A stretch of 64,000 nt of DNA, from assembly GCF_035046485.1 (NCBI RefSeq), contig NC_085137.1, forward strand, positions 455,385,004 to 455,449,003, in the 5' to 3' direction. Source of the DNA: Aedes albopictus. Its lineage: Eukaryota; Arthropoda; Insecta; Diptera; Culicidae. How positions within the stretch are numbered: position 1 is the first letter of the stretch; each line of letters starts with the position of its first letter. The notes under the pieces are model-generated. The model saw only the letters and a program-made list of their open reading frames with translations, was not told the DNA's origin and made no database searches. The position numbers were made by a program, and so were the translations under genes. This document shows positions 55,261-64,000 of this stretch, one piece after another.

Positions 55261-56440
55261 TAAAAATAAACGGTAACTCATACAAATCATCATGCGGACC
55301 GTGAAGACATAAAAATTTGCACTCATGTTTTGCATGTTGGTGATTTCAGAAACCCCTCCTCCCCCCGTCGACTTTTGATCACACAAACACTTGAACTTTT
55401 TTTTAATTAAGCGTATAATTTGGCTAGTCCCCTGTCCCTCCCCTCTTATCTAGAAGTTTACGTGCTTTATGAACGCCCCTTCCCCACGGTTATTTTGGAA
55501 CGCTAAGAAGGACCGAAATGTTCCGTAAGTGTAGAATTAGCCTAAGTTAAAATACACGTAAATAAAAATTCAAAAAAAAAAACGAAATGTTCCCGAGTTG
55601 AGGCGACAAATTCTAATTTTCCTAAAACAACTCTAGTACGTACTATCGACAGCGACCTTCAGCACTACAAATGTCGCTTAATATAAAAATTTAATTCGGA
55701 AGCTGTTTTTTGGCCCACCTGAAGAAATTACAATATTTTAACCTAGCCGCCCTTCGGAGGCCTAAAATACGTCATGGCGACCAGCAATGTGTTTATTAAT
55801 AGTAGTTTACGCAACAAGGTGCAGAATGAAGATTTTTACAGCACGAGTCGTACATTTATCCAACGAGGCTTGCCGAGTTGCATAATTACGACGAGTGCTG
55901 CAAAAATCGAGTTCTGTACCGAGTTGCGTACAACGTTTTTTGCAATTTCATAAATTACCGCTTGAGGTTAGTTTTTAACAAAACTTTTCCATCAAACTGC
56001 ACACTGATGTTCATAGCCTTATTTAAGAAAATCTAATACTGTGTAGTTGTCACTATTTTTCAAAACTGCGTCCAGAAAGCATCAAGAAGTTGATCAAAAC
56101 TGAAAACAGTGCTGTAATGGTTCATTACGCAACGCAAATCAGTGCTGTAATGAACCATTACAGCACTGTTTATTTGGTGCGGGAAATTAGGCCTTTTCCT
56201 GTCAGACTTGCGTCAGGTAAAACAGCCTATTACGATGAGAAATTGCAAAAATATATAAAAACAACCCATACTTAATCGAAGTGGACCAGAAAAAAAGAAT
56301 TTATCATCACCGGTGAATCACGCCATCAACAACTGTGACGAGAGCAACTGCAAATGTGGCATTGAACCGTTAGAACATTTCTCAGCTTACCCAGCTTGAC
56401 CGCAGTGCAAAACCGAAACGAGTGCGAAGCTGCAAACACC
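55260..56440. other. Mixed repeat fragments
   Basis: At 55808-55940 is a copy of the CAGCACGAGTCGTAC repeat seen at 10050-11500. At 56107-56172, AGTGCTGTAATGGTTCATTACG is repeated and inverted, so that AGTGCTGTAATG pairs with CATTACAGCACT. The remaining sequence has no identifiable feature. Confidence 0.45.
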
Positions 56441-56551
56441 GATGTTTTCAGCGCGGCTGTGAGCGCCGCTGCGAGCGCGGTGCAAAACATGAGCATTGAG
56501 CTTGAGCTCGAGTGCATGTTCATCCCGACGTGTGCATGCATGAACGCGAAG

Positions 56552-57117
56552 CTAATGTTCATTGGAGAGTGTGAGCACGGCTACACATCCGCGCGGGGCT
56601 GCACCTTGAAGACTGCCTCCGACGAACTGACAAACAATATCATCAGTATCAACAATAGAATGGAATGACAATCTAGTCCCCGATTGATCAAATTCACCCC
56701 GCTGATTAATTTGACCCCGGTTTACGGTACTACGTGATCTTCGTTTTACCGTCGATGGTAGAAGAGAAAACTGGTTCGAAGCAGTGCCTCCAGCATTATT
56801 CATATTAGTAAATAAGTCACTATAAGCTACTGTCATACTTCCAAGAGAACTGTTTTTCATATTTGGAATAATGTGAATCCCATGTATCAGCGGCACATTT
56901 GTCAAACCGATATGTCATTTTGTGTGCTATCAGATTCTTCAAGCGAACGACGAATTAAACGGCATTTCCAGGAACGGCGGTTTCAATTCGTTGTGCGTAA
57001 TTAGCAAATCCCCGCACATTAATCTATATGACCAACAGATAAGACCATCGATGTTCTTGGAAAGTCTTGCGGAATCACGGGTGGCTATGGAATTCCGGCT
57101 TTTCGAGCCCGTATGAA
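56552..57117 (-). pseudogene. Possible decayed protein-coding relic, family unknown
   Basis: On the minus strand one phase reads as protein-like from about 57117 to 56945. It is broken by four stops within about 35 nt and resumes as a 117-codon frame (56905-56552) in the same phase. The composition (mixed hydrophobic and polar, few simple repeats) looks more protein-like than most frames here, for example HGIHIIPNMKNSSLGSM. I do not recognise a family. It could be a host exon, a transposon domain or chance. It lies just upstream of the LOA copy on the other strand. Confidence 0.25.
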
Positions 57118-57139
57118 GTTGATTATCAGTATTGCTTCT

Positions 57140-60100
57140 TTACCCGATTAGCCTAGATAGCTTTGTTAAATCGGTAGCGGTTAGTTCAACTGGCTAAGAA
57201 TAGCACTACGGACCGCCTGTTCCAGTGGTAGGAATCCACTAATCAGGTGACCCCTAATTCATGGTGTTATGCGGCTTTACGCTTACCGTGCCTAGGAATG
57301 AATGGTTAGGGGGGTCATATAAAAACCTAATCGCAAACGGAGCCTGTGGAGTACCAGGTCACCCTCCACAGTATTTGCCCTTAAAAAAACGATCAAAAAA
57401 ATTTGCCCTTACTGTGCTAACCGGAGCAATAGCGCGGTGGACCTTGTATTTCTCCGAGACAATCAGCTGCCCTTCTTCAATCTCATACTTGAGGCTGAAT
57501 AAGGGCGGGATTATGTAGATGTTATTAATTAGTTTAGATTTTCACCTATATGGTTTCGCATTATGCGTTTTACACAGTGTATTCTGTGCATCCTCGCCTT
57601 TGGCGCACTCAAATCGATACCGATCTGTCTTTATTGTTGCTGTTCTTTTTTGTGCTGTGATTGTTTAATCTTGCCTAGTTTGGGTAGTGGCTACGGTTAG
57701 GATAGCTCAGATCAATCTTCAGCACAAAAGAACAGCAACGATCAATCTTTGTAGACTTATGCAAAATGGTACAGCCCAAGTGGCGTTAGTCCAAGAACCT
57801 TACTTTCGTAAGGGCAATTTCTATCTAGGAAACCTTGTGAATCCGGCGCAGAGTTTAAAATTTTCATTTTCAATGAATGAAATTCAACGTTAATTTTGAA
57901 AATTTTCAACTGAGGGATCAAAATAATATTCATTTTGGTGAATGAATTTTCTCATTTACTCATTCATTTTTCTGTCACTGACAATTTTCACTGAGGAATA
58001 TAACTAGACCGTAATTCCCGATTATACTTCCAATCACCTCAAAACTTGTGTATAGTAGTTAATTAGAATACATATTATCTGCTCTATTTGTCAATTATGT
58101 CAGATTATGCGTCTGTTAACAGAAATTGGACATTTTACGACGTGCGAAAAAATATTCGTGACAGAGAATTGAATGAAAAAAGAGAGGCATTCAGCTGACA
58201 ATGAATATGGCCAAACACGAATGAAAAAATGAGAGTGTCAATCTTCATTTTCAATCTTCGATTTTTTTACATTCTGATCCGGCGTTTGCTAATTTCAGTA
58301 AAAATGGAATGGCAAACTCACGTGTCATGCCTCGAGCATGTGTGCTTGTCAACAACGCAATCGTTGCTACACTCATCTCTGAACTAACTACCAGAGATGT
58401 ATGTGCTATCACAATCGATGTATCTGTTGGAAACCTCAACAGGAAATACGTTTATTGTTCGGTTTATTTACCGCATGATGAACCATCCCCTACGGATGCT
58501 TTCAAGCAAGTCATTGCATACTGCGCTTCAAAAGGCCTTCCGCTAATTGTTGGTAGTGATGCTAATGCTCACCATATAATCTGGGCAGCTCAGACATCAA
58601 TTTGAGAGGCTCCAGTTTGATGGAATACTTAAGTAGTACAGATCTTGGATTACTTAACATAGGCAACCGCTCAACCTTCATGGTATCTGCTTGAGAGGAA
58701 GTATTAGACATAATGTTTTGCTCTAGCAGAATTAGTTACGAGTTGATCAATTGGCATGTGTCAGATGAAAAATCTTTGTCTGATCATCGCTACATCTCTT
58801 TCGAACACTTGAAATGTTACTTCGCAGACGTTGCGTTTCAGGAATACCCGGTCAACCAACTGGGATCTCTTTACCGATTTGGTTACAGCCAAATTTCATG
58901 GATCTTCACCATCCATTGACATCCAAATGATTGAAATGATACCGTTGATACTACAACGACCTTCATCACGGAAGCTTCGCCCTCTGCGGTCTGTGAAAAT
59001 CACAAAAGGAACCCCCTGGTAGAACTCTGATCTGGCGAAGCTCAGAAAACAATGTAGAAAGAGTTGGAACAGACGACGCGACGTTCGGCTGGATCGGTGC
59101 CTTTCAAGTCGGCTCGCAAGGCCTACCGGAAAGCTCTCCGGTCTGCTGAACGATCCGGCTGGAAAACCCTTTGTACTAATGTTTCCAGTTTGAGTGAAGT
59201 CAGTCGGTTAAATAAAATGCTTGCGAAATCTAAGGATTTACGAGTGAACGAACTTCGTTTGCCAAATGGTGATTTCACTTCCTCTGAAGATGAGGTTTTG
59301 GAATGTTTTTTTCAGCACACACTTCCCCGGAAATGATGTCTTTTCTTGTAGTTATGATTCTTTGTCTTCGGTTTGAAGTATCATAACTTTAGAATCGATT
59401 GAGTGGACACTTAAGAGCTTAGCTCCTTTCAAATCTTCTGGGGTGTATGGGATTTATCCTATTTTACTTCAGAAGGGATTTGATCATTTCAAACATGTTT
59501 TGAAACAAATACTTGTTTGCAGTTTTGCTACAGGGTAAATCCTGGCGGGAATATACCCTGTAGCCTGTACCCTGAAGAAGCAAAAAGCTTCAGACCTATC
59601 AGTTTGACCTCTTTTCTTCTGAAATGCTTAGAACGCATTGTCGATCATCACATCCGTGATGTTCATCTGGCCAATGTGCCTCTTCATGTGAACCAACATG
59701 CTTACCAATCTGGAAAGTCCACTGTGACTCTTTTACACAAAGTTGTTTACGATATCGAGAAGGCATTCGCTCAAAAGCAATCTTGTTTGGGTGCTTTCTT
59801 AGATATCGTGAGTGCCTTTGACAATGTGCCTTTCGATGCCATATTGGAAGCCGCACGGGGTCATAGTATATCTCCAATGATTTCCAATTGGATTCACCAA
59901 ATGCTCAAAAACCGACATCTCTCCTCGACATTGCGTCAAGCGGCGATTGGAAATTAAGTGTTTGTGGATGCCCCCAAGGGGGAGTCTTGTCCCACCACTT
60001 TTGTGGAATCTCGTAGCAGATACGCTATTGAGGCACCTCAATGATAGCGGTTTTCCTACTTATGGTTTTGCCGACGACTACCTAACATTGTTAGTTGGTA

Positions 60101-61760
60101 TGTGTATCACCACCCTTTTCGACCTGATGCAAAGCGCCCTTCAGGTAGTTGAGGGTTTGTGTCGTTAATATGGCCTTTCGGTTAATCCGAGTAAAACATC
60201 TATTGTTCTTTTTACGGAAAGGCGAAACCGTAATGGCGTTCGACCTTTGCGTCTCTTTGATTTTGAAATCAATGTCACTGAACAGGTAAAGTACGTTGGA
60301 GTCATTCTTGATTCCAAGCTTTCCTGGACACCTCATATTGAGTTCAGAATCAAGAAAGCTTGTATGGCCTTCGGGCAATGCCGGCGTACCATTGGTACAA
60401 CTTGAGGTCTAAAACCCAAGTAGGTATATCAAATGGATTTACACAACTGTGGTTCGGCCAATATTGGCTTAAGGATGTCTTGTGTGGTAGCAAAAGGGCA
60501 AAGTGAGAACGGTCCAATCAAAATTAGGCCATCTCCAAAGGATGTGCTTAATGGTGATGTCTGGAGTGTTCTCTTCAACTCCCACGGCAGTGCTCGAAGT
60601 CCTCTTTGACGTTGCCCCACTACACATTCATCTCAAACAAGAAGCACTTTCTTGCACTTACCGGTTACGGGTACTCGGTCTACTAGAGGAAACTCCTGTG
60701 AACCGCAGTTCAACACACACCTCGTTGTTTTCACTTTTGGTGAATTGGGACAAAATTGTTCTTGCTCCAAGTGATCTTACAATTGCTTGTAATTTTCCAT
60801 ATAGGACATTTTCCACGAAATTCCCTTCCCGGGAAGAGTGGACATCTGGTTATCTGGAAAGAAGTATTTCAGACGGCATCGTATGTTACACTGATGGCTC
60901 CCTTCTCGAAGGCCGAGCAGGTGCTGGTGTTTATTCTCGTGAGCTAAGGCTGTATCAGTCTTACTCAATTGGTGTAGACACTGTACCGTTTTTCAGGCCG
61001 AAATCTTTTCTCTTATGTGCGGAGTGCAATCAGCACTTCAGCAGCACGTAATGGGCAAAGTACTTTTGTTCAGATAGCCAGACTGCTATTAAAACACTTG
61101 CTTCGGCCCACTCTAGGTCGAAGGTAGTTATCGCTTGTCGAACTCAAATCGAGGAGCTGAATTCAGCAAACGCTGTTCACCTTGTATGGGTACCTTACCA
61201 TTCTTCCATCGCTGGAAATAAATTGGCTGATGAGTTAGCTCGCACTGGAGCATCACATGACTTCATTGGCCCTGAGCTAGCTATTCCGGTATCCAAATGT
61301 TAGGTGAAGCTTTTGATTGACACCTGGGCTGCCACTCAGCACAAACAATACTGAAATAGTTTGGAGTCATGTCGTAAAAAAAATGTATTGTACTGAGCCA
61401 TCTCTAGGGGTGGCGAAGTATCTGACAAATCTGTCAGAGCAGAATTTCAGCATGCTAGTCAAAGCATTGACTGGCCACTGCCGACTCAGCTATCACATGG
61501 CGAATATTCAGCAAGCTGATTCATTTGCATGTGATAGCTGTGAATCCGATTATGGAACTTCGTATCATTTGATATGCAACTGTTCAGTTTTTGTGCAACT
61601 GCGTTTCCGAGTACTCGGTAAACATTTATAAAGTTATACTGACTTCAGAAACCTGAATCTCCAGGACGTTCTGTTGTTCTTGATCCGCTGTGGTAAAGAT
61701 CTTTAGGCTCTTATTACGCTTTTTGCGTTATCCCAGTGCCCTTTTAAGGGCGCTGTTTGA
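57140..61760 (+). pseudogene. LOA-group retrotransposon, near full length for ORF2, heavily decayed
   Basis: A leader (57140-57680) is followed by endonuclease pieces (VRIAQINLQHKRTA, ALVQEPYF; then GSDANAHH near 58552 and LSDHRYISFE near 58780). RT pieces follow: SFRPISLTSFLLK near 59590, HQMLKNRHL, palm A LDIVSAFDNV (59799-59828), CPQGGVLS near 59970 and FADD (60066-60077, Y to F). Then RNase H (CYTDGSLLEG near 60888, SDSQTAIKTL near 61070, LADELA near 61225) and a CCHC finger (CDSCESDYGTSYHLICNC, about 61530-61583). Stops and frameshifts occur about every 200-500 bp, and a hAT MITE sits in the endonuclease. It is older than the minus-strand LOA copy and from a different subfamily. A gag-like first ORF is not recognisable. 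Confidence 0.88.
57849..58276. mobile_element. hAT-type MITE in the LOA endonuclease (428 bp)
   Basis: The exact 8-bp repeat ATCCGGCG flanks it (57841-57848 and 58277-58284). The termini share only CAGA, with CATTTTCAAT or ATTGAAAATG motifs just inside. Without it and one target copy the endonuclease frame runs on without a break (NLVNPA then FANFSK), which confirms the borders. Confidence 0.85.
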
Positions 61761-62530
61761 ACCCATTGTGGTACGCTTATGCGTGTATGACGATCCTATT
61801 CCCTGTTCCATCCTTTTTCCTTGCCTTCTCCCTCAGGTAAATGATGAATAGGCTCGTGTTCATGGCGATGGCACAAATTTCCCAAATGGAGGAGAACGTA
61901 CCTCTGGAGCCGACCTACTGATACCTGATACCCAAAAGTACTTTAGAACAGTTTCAAGGGGATATTTGATTATAGTTTATAGCGATGTAATGGCTGTTGA
62001 TGTCAACGCATAGGCGCCAACTTAGGGGGGGCAAGCATGGTTTTGCCCCCCCAATATTTGACGATTTTTCGATTTTCCTATACAAAAAATCAGAAAAACC
62101 AGGCTTTGCCCCCCCAATAATTTGACCAAGTTGGCGCGTCTGTGTCAACGACTAAACTCCAGGATAGTTTGGATGACGCTGAATATCCCAAAAGTATACA
62201 ACAATTTATATAAATCTTCAAGTAATTTGAGTAATTTAAGTTATGCAGCGCAGCGATAAGCGGATATGACTACTGTTACGAGTGTACATAAATCTAAAGC
62301 TTTGCTCCTCGGAGTAGTTCCGTTGATCAGGAACATCTCAAATGAATTTTGGGATAGTTCGTACAATTCCAAGGTTGACACAGATTATACTTGAACAACA
62401 GTTCATGTCTAAAATAACCACCGTGTAGCTGTAGATGTTAAGAACTAATCTCCAGGACAGTTCGAAAGACCCTGAATGTCCCAAAAGCATATAAAAAAAT
62501 CTGTTAATCTTCCAGTAATTAGTGTTTTCC
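61761..62530. repeat. Diverged direct repeat, about 310 bp apart
   Basis: CTCCAGGATAGTTTGGATG, GAATATCCCAAAAGTATA and TTCAAGTAATT at about 62155-62230 recur at about 62452-62525 as CTCCAGGACAGTTCG, GAATGTCCCAAAAGCATA and TTCCAGTAATT. A further weak match (CCCAAAAGTACTTTAG) lies near 61930. Possibly an old tandem duplication. The first copy is interrupted by the MITE at 62009-62142. Confidence 0.6.
62009..62142. mobile_element. hAT-type mini-MITE (134 bp)
   Basis: The exact 8-bp repeat TGTCAACG flanks it (62001-62008 and 62143-62150). The ends read CATAGGCGCCAACTT and, inward from the right, CAGACGCGCCAACTT. Inside, GGGGGGGCAA pairs with inverse copies. Structure and G-rich interior recall the MITE at 855-1072. 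Confidence 0.88.
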
Positions 62531-62569
62531 AGATACACGGAAGTTGTACCTGCAACTGATTCGGGCCGC

Positions 62570-62740
62570 AAGCCGTTATGTGCAAGGAAAGGAAGAAAAG
62601 GAGGAAAGAAGGCCTCTCGCTGGTCGGAAAAGGGACAATGGAAAAGTGGAAGAAGCATTTTGATGAGCACCTGGACGGCACAGAGAATGTAGACATGAAG
62701 ACCAAGGCAGTGGATGGAACGGTTACGTCAGTGCAGTAGA
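62570..62740 (+). pseudogene. RTE linker fragment
   Basis: The plus strand encodes KGTMEKWKKHFDEHLDGTENVD, the segment that joins endonuclease and reverse transcriptase in RTE elements (compare RKRQHYDEHFNG in the copy at about 45920). A stop follows at about 62737. No RT domain follows, so this is a short broken scrap of a third RTE copy. Confidence 0.7.
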
Positions 62741-62744
62741 ACAA

Positions 62745-63650
62745 GGGAATGAATCAACTCTTTCAGTATGGGAAACTAACGATGTTATCTACCAGGAAAA
62801 CCAAAACCCGGTCGATTACAGACCTGATCTTGATTATCTTGTTTCCTTCTAGCCATACATTTACACTGAAAAAAATCACACGTGGTAACCCTATTCTCAT
62901 GAAAAACCATCCCCGTCAAAAATTATGTCATTGATCCACCGCGTACAATGACACAGCTATACAAAACCGTAATGGTTCTTATCAGTAGCACATGCAGCGC
63001 CTCTCAGAACCAAACCAGTGCAGCGGCGATGGTCAGTTATCATCATTGCCGCCGCACAAAACCATCCACTAAAACCAGACCGAGGTGGTTTGCGAAACGA
63101 ATGGCAGAGTTATATGATCATAACAAAAACATTCACGTTGTCGTTCCGACTTAATTGATACATCAAGATGCGATTGAACAAGTGAAGTGGAGGAGCATTC
63201 GTTATTTGCGAGACGGATGAGTGGGACGCGCTGCTGAGGGACAGCAGTGTATAGTGAGGAGAGTGTCTTTTACTTTTTTACGACAGAGCAAAGTTGCACA
63301 TCGGTGATTATCGAATGTGTGTGACTTTCCGCGCGCGCGCGCGCTCGTCGCTGCGCTGACTTCCGTCGTCGAGGACCCACTGCAAAGTTGGAACAGAAAA
63401 AAACTGTCTGCTTGTGCGGGTGGGACGGTAGATTGAGATCACGAGGGATTATCGGGATTATGTGTTGTGACCGATAGCGCATCACGAGACATTCCGGTTT
63501 CCTAGGAAGCGCTTCCATTACGTTTAATTCAGTGACGAAGGTGGCGCTTCGACGGATGTCATTATCACATATGAGGTGAGGAGTAATGAGGTATCCTGTA
63601 TTTAGATTGAAATGGGATATAAATTACCCTAATTTTGGTCTAATATGCAA
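62745..63650. other. Low-copy DNA with an alternating CG run
   Basis: No motif-bearing frame. Near 63330-63345 is a run of alternating GC dinucleotides (GCGCGCGCGCGC) beside GTCGCTGCGCTGAC, of the type that can adopt Z-DNA. The 63170-63540 block is GC-richer and might be host promoter sequence, but no core-promoter set is clear. Confidence 0.3.
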
Positions 63651-63654
63651 CACA

Positions 63655-63825
63655 GTTATATAGGCGCTGTCCATAAACTACGTAGACTTTTTTTTGGGCC
63701 ATCTCCGAATCCCCCTCCCCCTTCGTAGACTTTTGTTCACATAAAATTTTCGAAATTTATATGGAGTGTAGACTTTGGGCAGATCCCTCGTCCCCCCTAA
63801 GAGTCTACGTCTACAGGCCCTTATT
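63655..63825. mobile_element. Degenerate small element with GTCCATAAACTACGTAGAC end
   Basis: The left end GGCGCTGTCCATAAACTACG is of the same type as the PIF/Harbinger-like MITE at 54051-54220. GTAGACTTTT and its inverse AGAGTCTACG lie inside, with C-rich runs, and the right side ends GTCTACAGGCCC. TIRs are imperfect and no target duplication is clear. From 63830 to 64000 nothing is recognised. Confidence 0.4.
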
Positions 63826-64000
63826 ATTAGTTGTTGTTGGTGTCTGCCTTATGGTAATCACACCAATTACATTCCGTGGTATTTTTTACATTGTGTTTAA
63901 CAAGCACCATTCAATATCGATCGATAGAATAATAATTTCTATACGCCTATCTTGCAGAATGAACTATCAAGTGATTCATTGTAGTCGCAGCCCTGAAAGC

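Overview
This window looks like a repeat-dense piece of an insect nuclear genome, most probably from a culicine mosquito of the Aedes type. That assignment is inference. It rests on an AT-rich background, tRNA-derived SINEs (one with a GAA-repeat tail that recalls the Feilai family of Aedes aegypti), decayed non-LTR retrotransposons of the RTE, LOA and L1 groups, many small TIR elements with TA, TTA or 8-bp target duplications, and a candidate minus-strand transcript with two 63-66 bp GT-AG introns. There are no bacterial-style operons, rRNA genes, CRISPR arrays or free-standing tRNA genes. A 500-base run of N (37001-37500) is an assembly gap.

Layout. 1-5.7 kb: low-copy DNA with one hAT-type MITE (855-1072), a palindromic element (2554-2758), a candidate small spliced gene (about 3560-3080, minus) and a GC-rich block with a 183-codon minus-strand frame. 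5.7-11.5 kb: tRNA-like SINE pieces, a long hairpin element (6660-7475), a G-rich minisatellite, a 569-bp palindromic TA element (9062-9630) and a three-level nest (SINE in a dispersed repeat, hAT MITE in the SINE). 11.5-14.6 kb: a decayed RTE retrotransposon, then two nested TIR elements. 14.6-18.5 kb: mostly featureless DNA, one 0.7-kb SINE with a 24-bp target duplication and a GGAAT-type array. 19.0-21.0 kb: an L1-like retrotransposon with an uninterrupted 641-codon reverse-transcriptase frame and 27 A residues at its 3' end. 21.0-25.5 kb: a nest of inverted-repeat elements, one with LTR-like arms that each carry a tRNA-Lys-type primer-binding motif. 25.7-28.6 kb: two nested TIR elements, a 77-nt near-perfect hairpin and low-copy DNA.

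28.65-34.15 kb holds the most striking object: a 5,495-bp TIR element with TA target duplication. Each arm is built of tandem 150-bp units (about nine left, seven right, opposite orientation), and its centre is filled by a long array of degenerate 12-bp GGAAT-type repeats. 34-43 kb: SINE fragments, the gap, several MITEs and a second copy of the 9.1-kb palindromic element. 43.0-47.2 kb: a second RTE copy, split by a 2,176-bp element with a perfect 16-bp TIR and a perfect 8-bp target duplication. 50.1-52.5 kb (minus) and 57.1-61.8 kb (plus): two LOA-type retrotransposons with RT, RNase H and a terminal CCHC finger, both broken by frameshifts, the second also by a hAT MITE. Between and after them are further SINEs and MITEs and a short RTE scrap (62.6-62.7 kb).

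The retrotransposon frames encode, or once encoded, machinery for target-primed reverse transcription. Only the L1-like frame is unbroken, and it lacks the endonuclease. The SINEs would have depended on LINE machinery in trans and the MITEs on transposases encoded elsewhere. No gene here can be assigned confidently to the host; the best candidate is the small spliced gene near 3.3 kb. Identifications come from reading the sequence; no database search was run.
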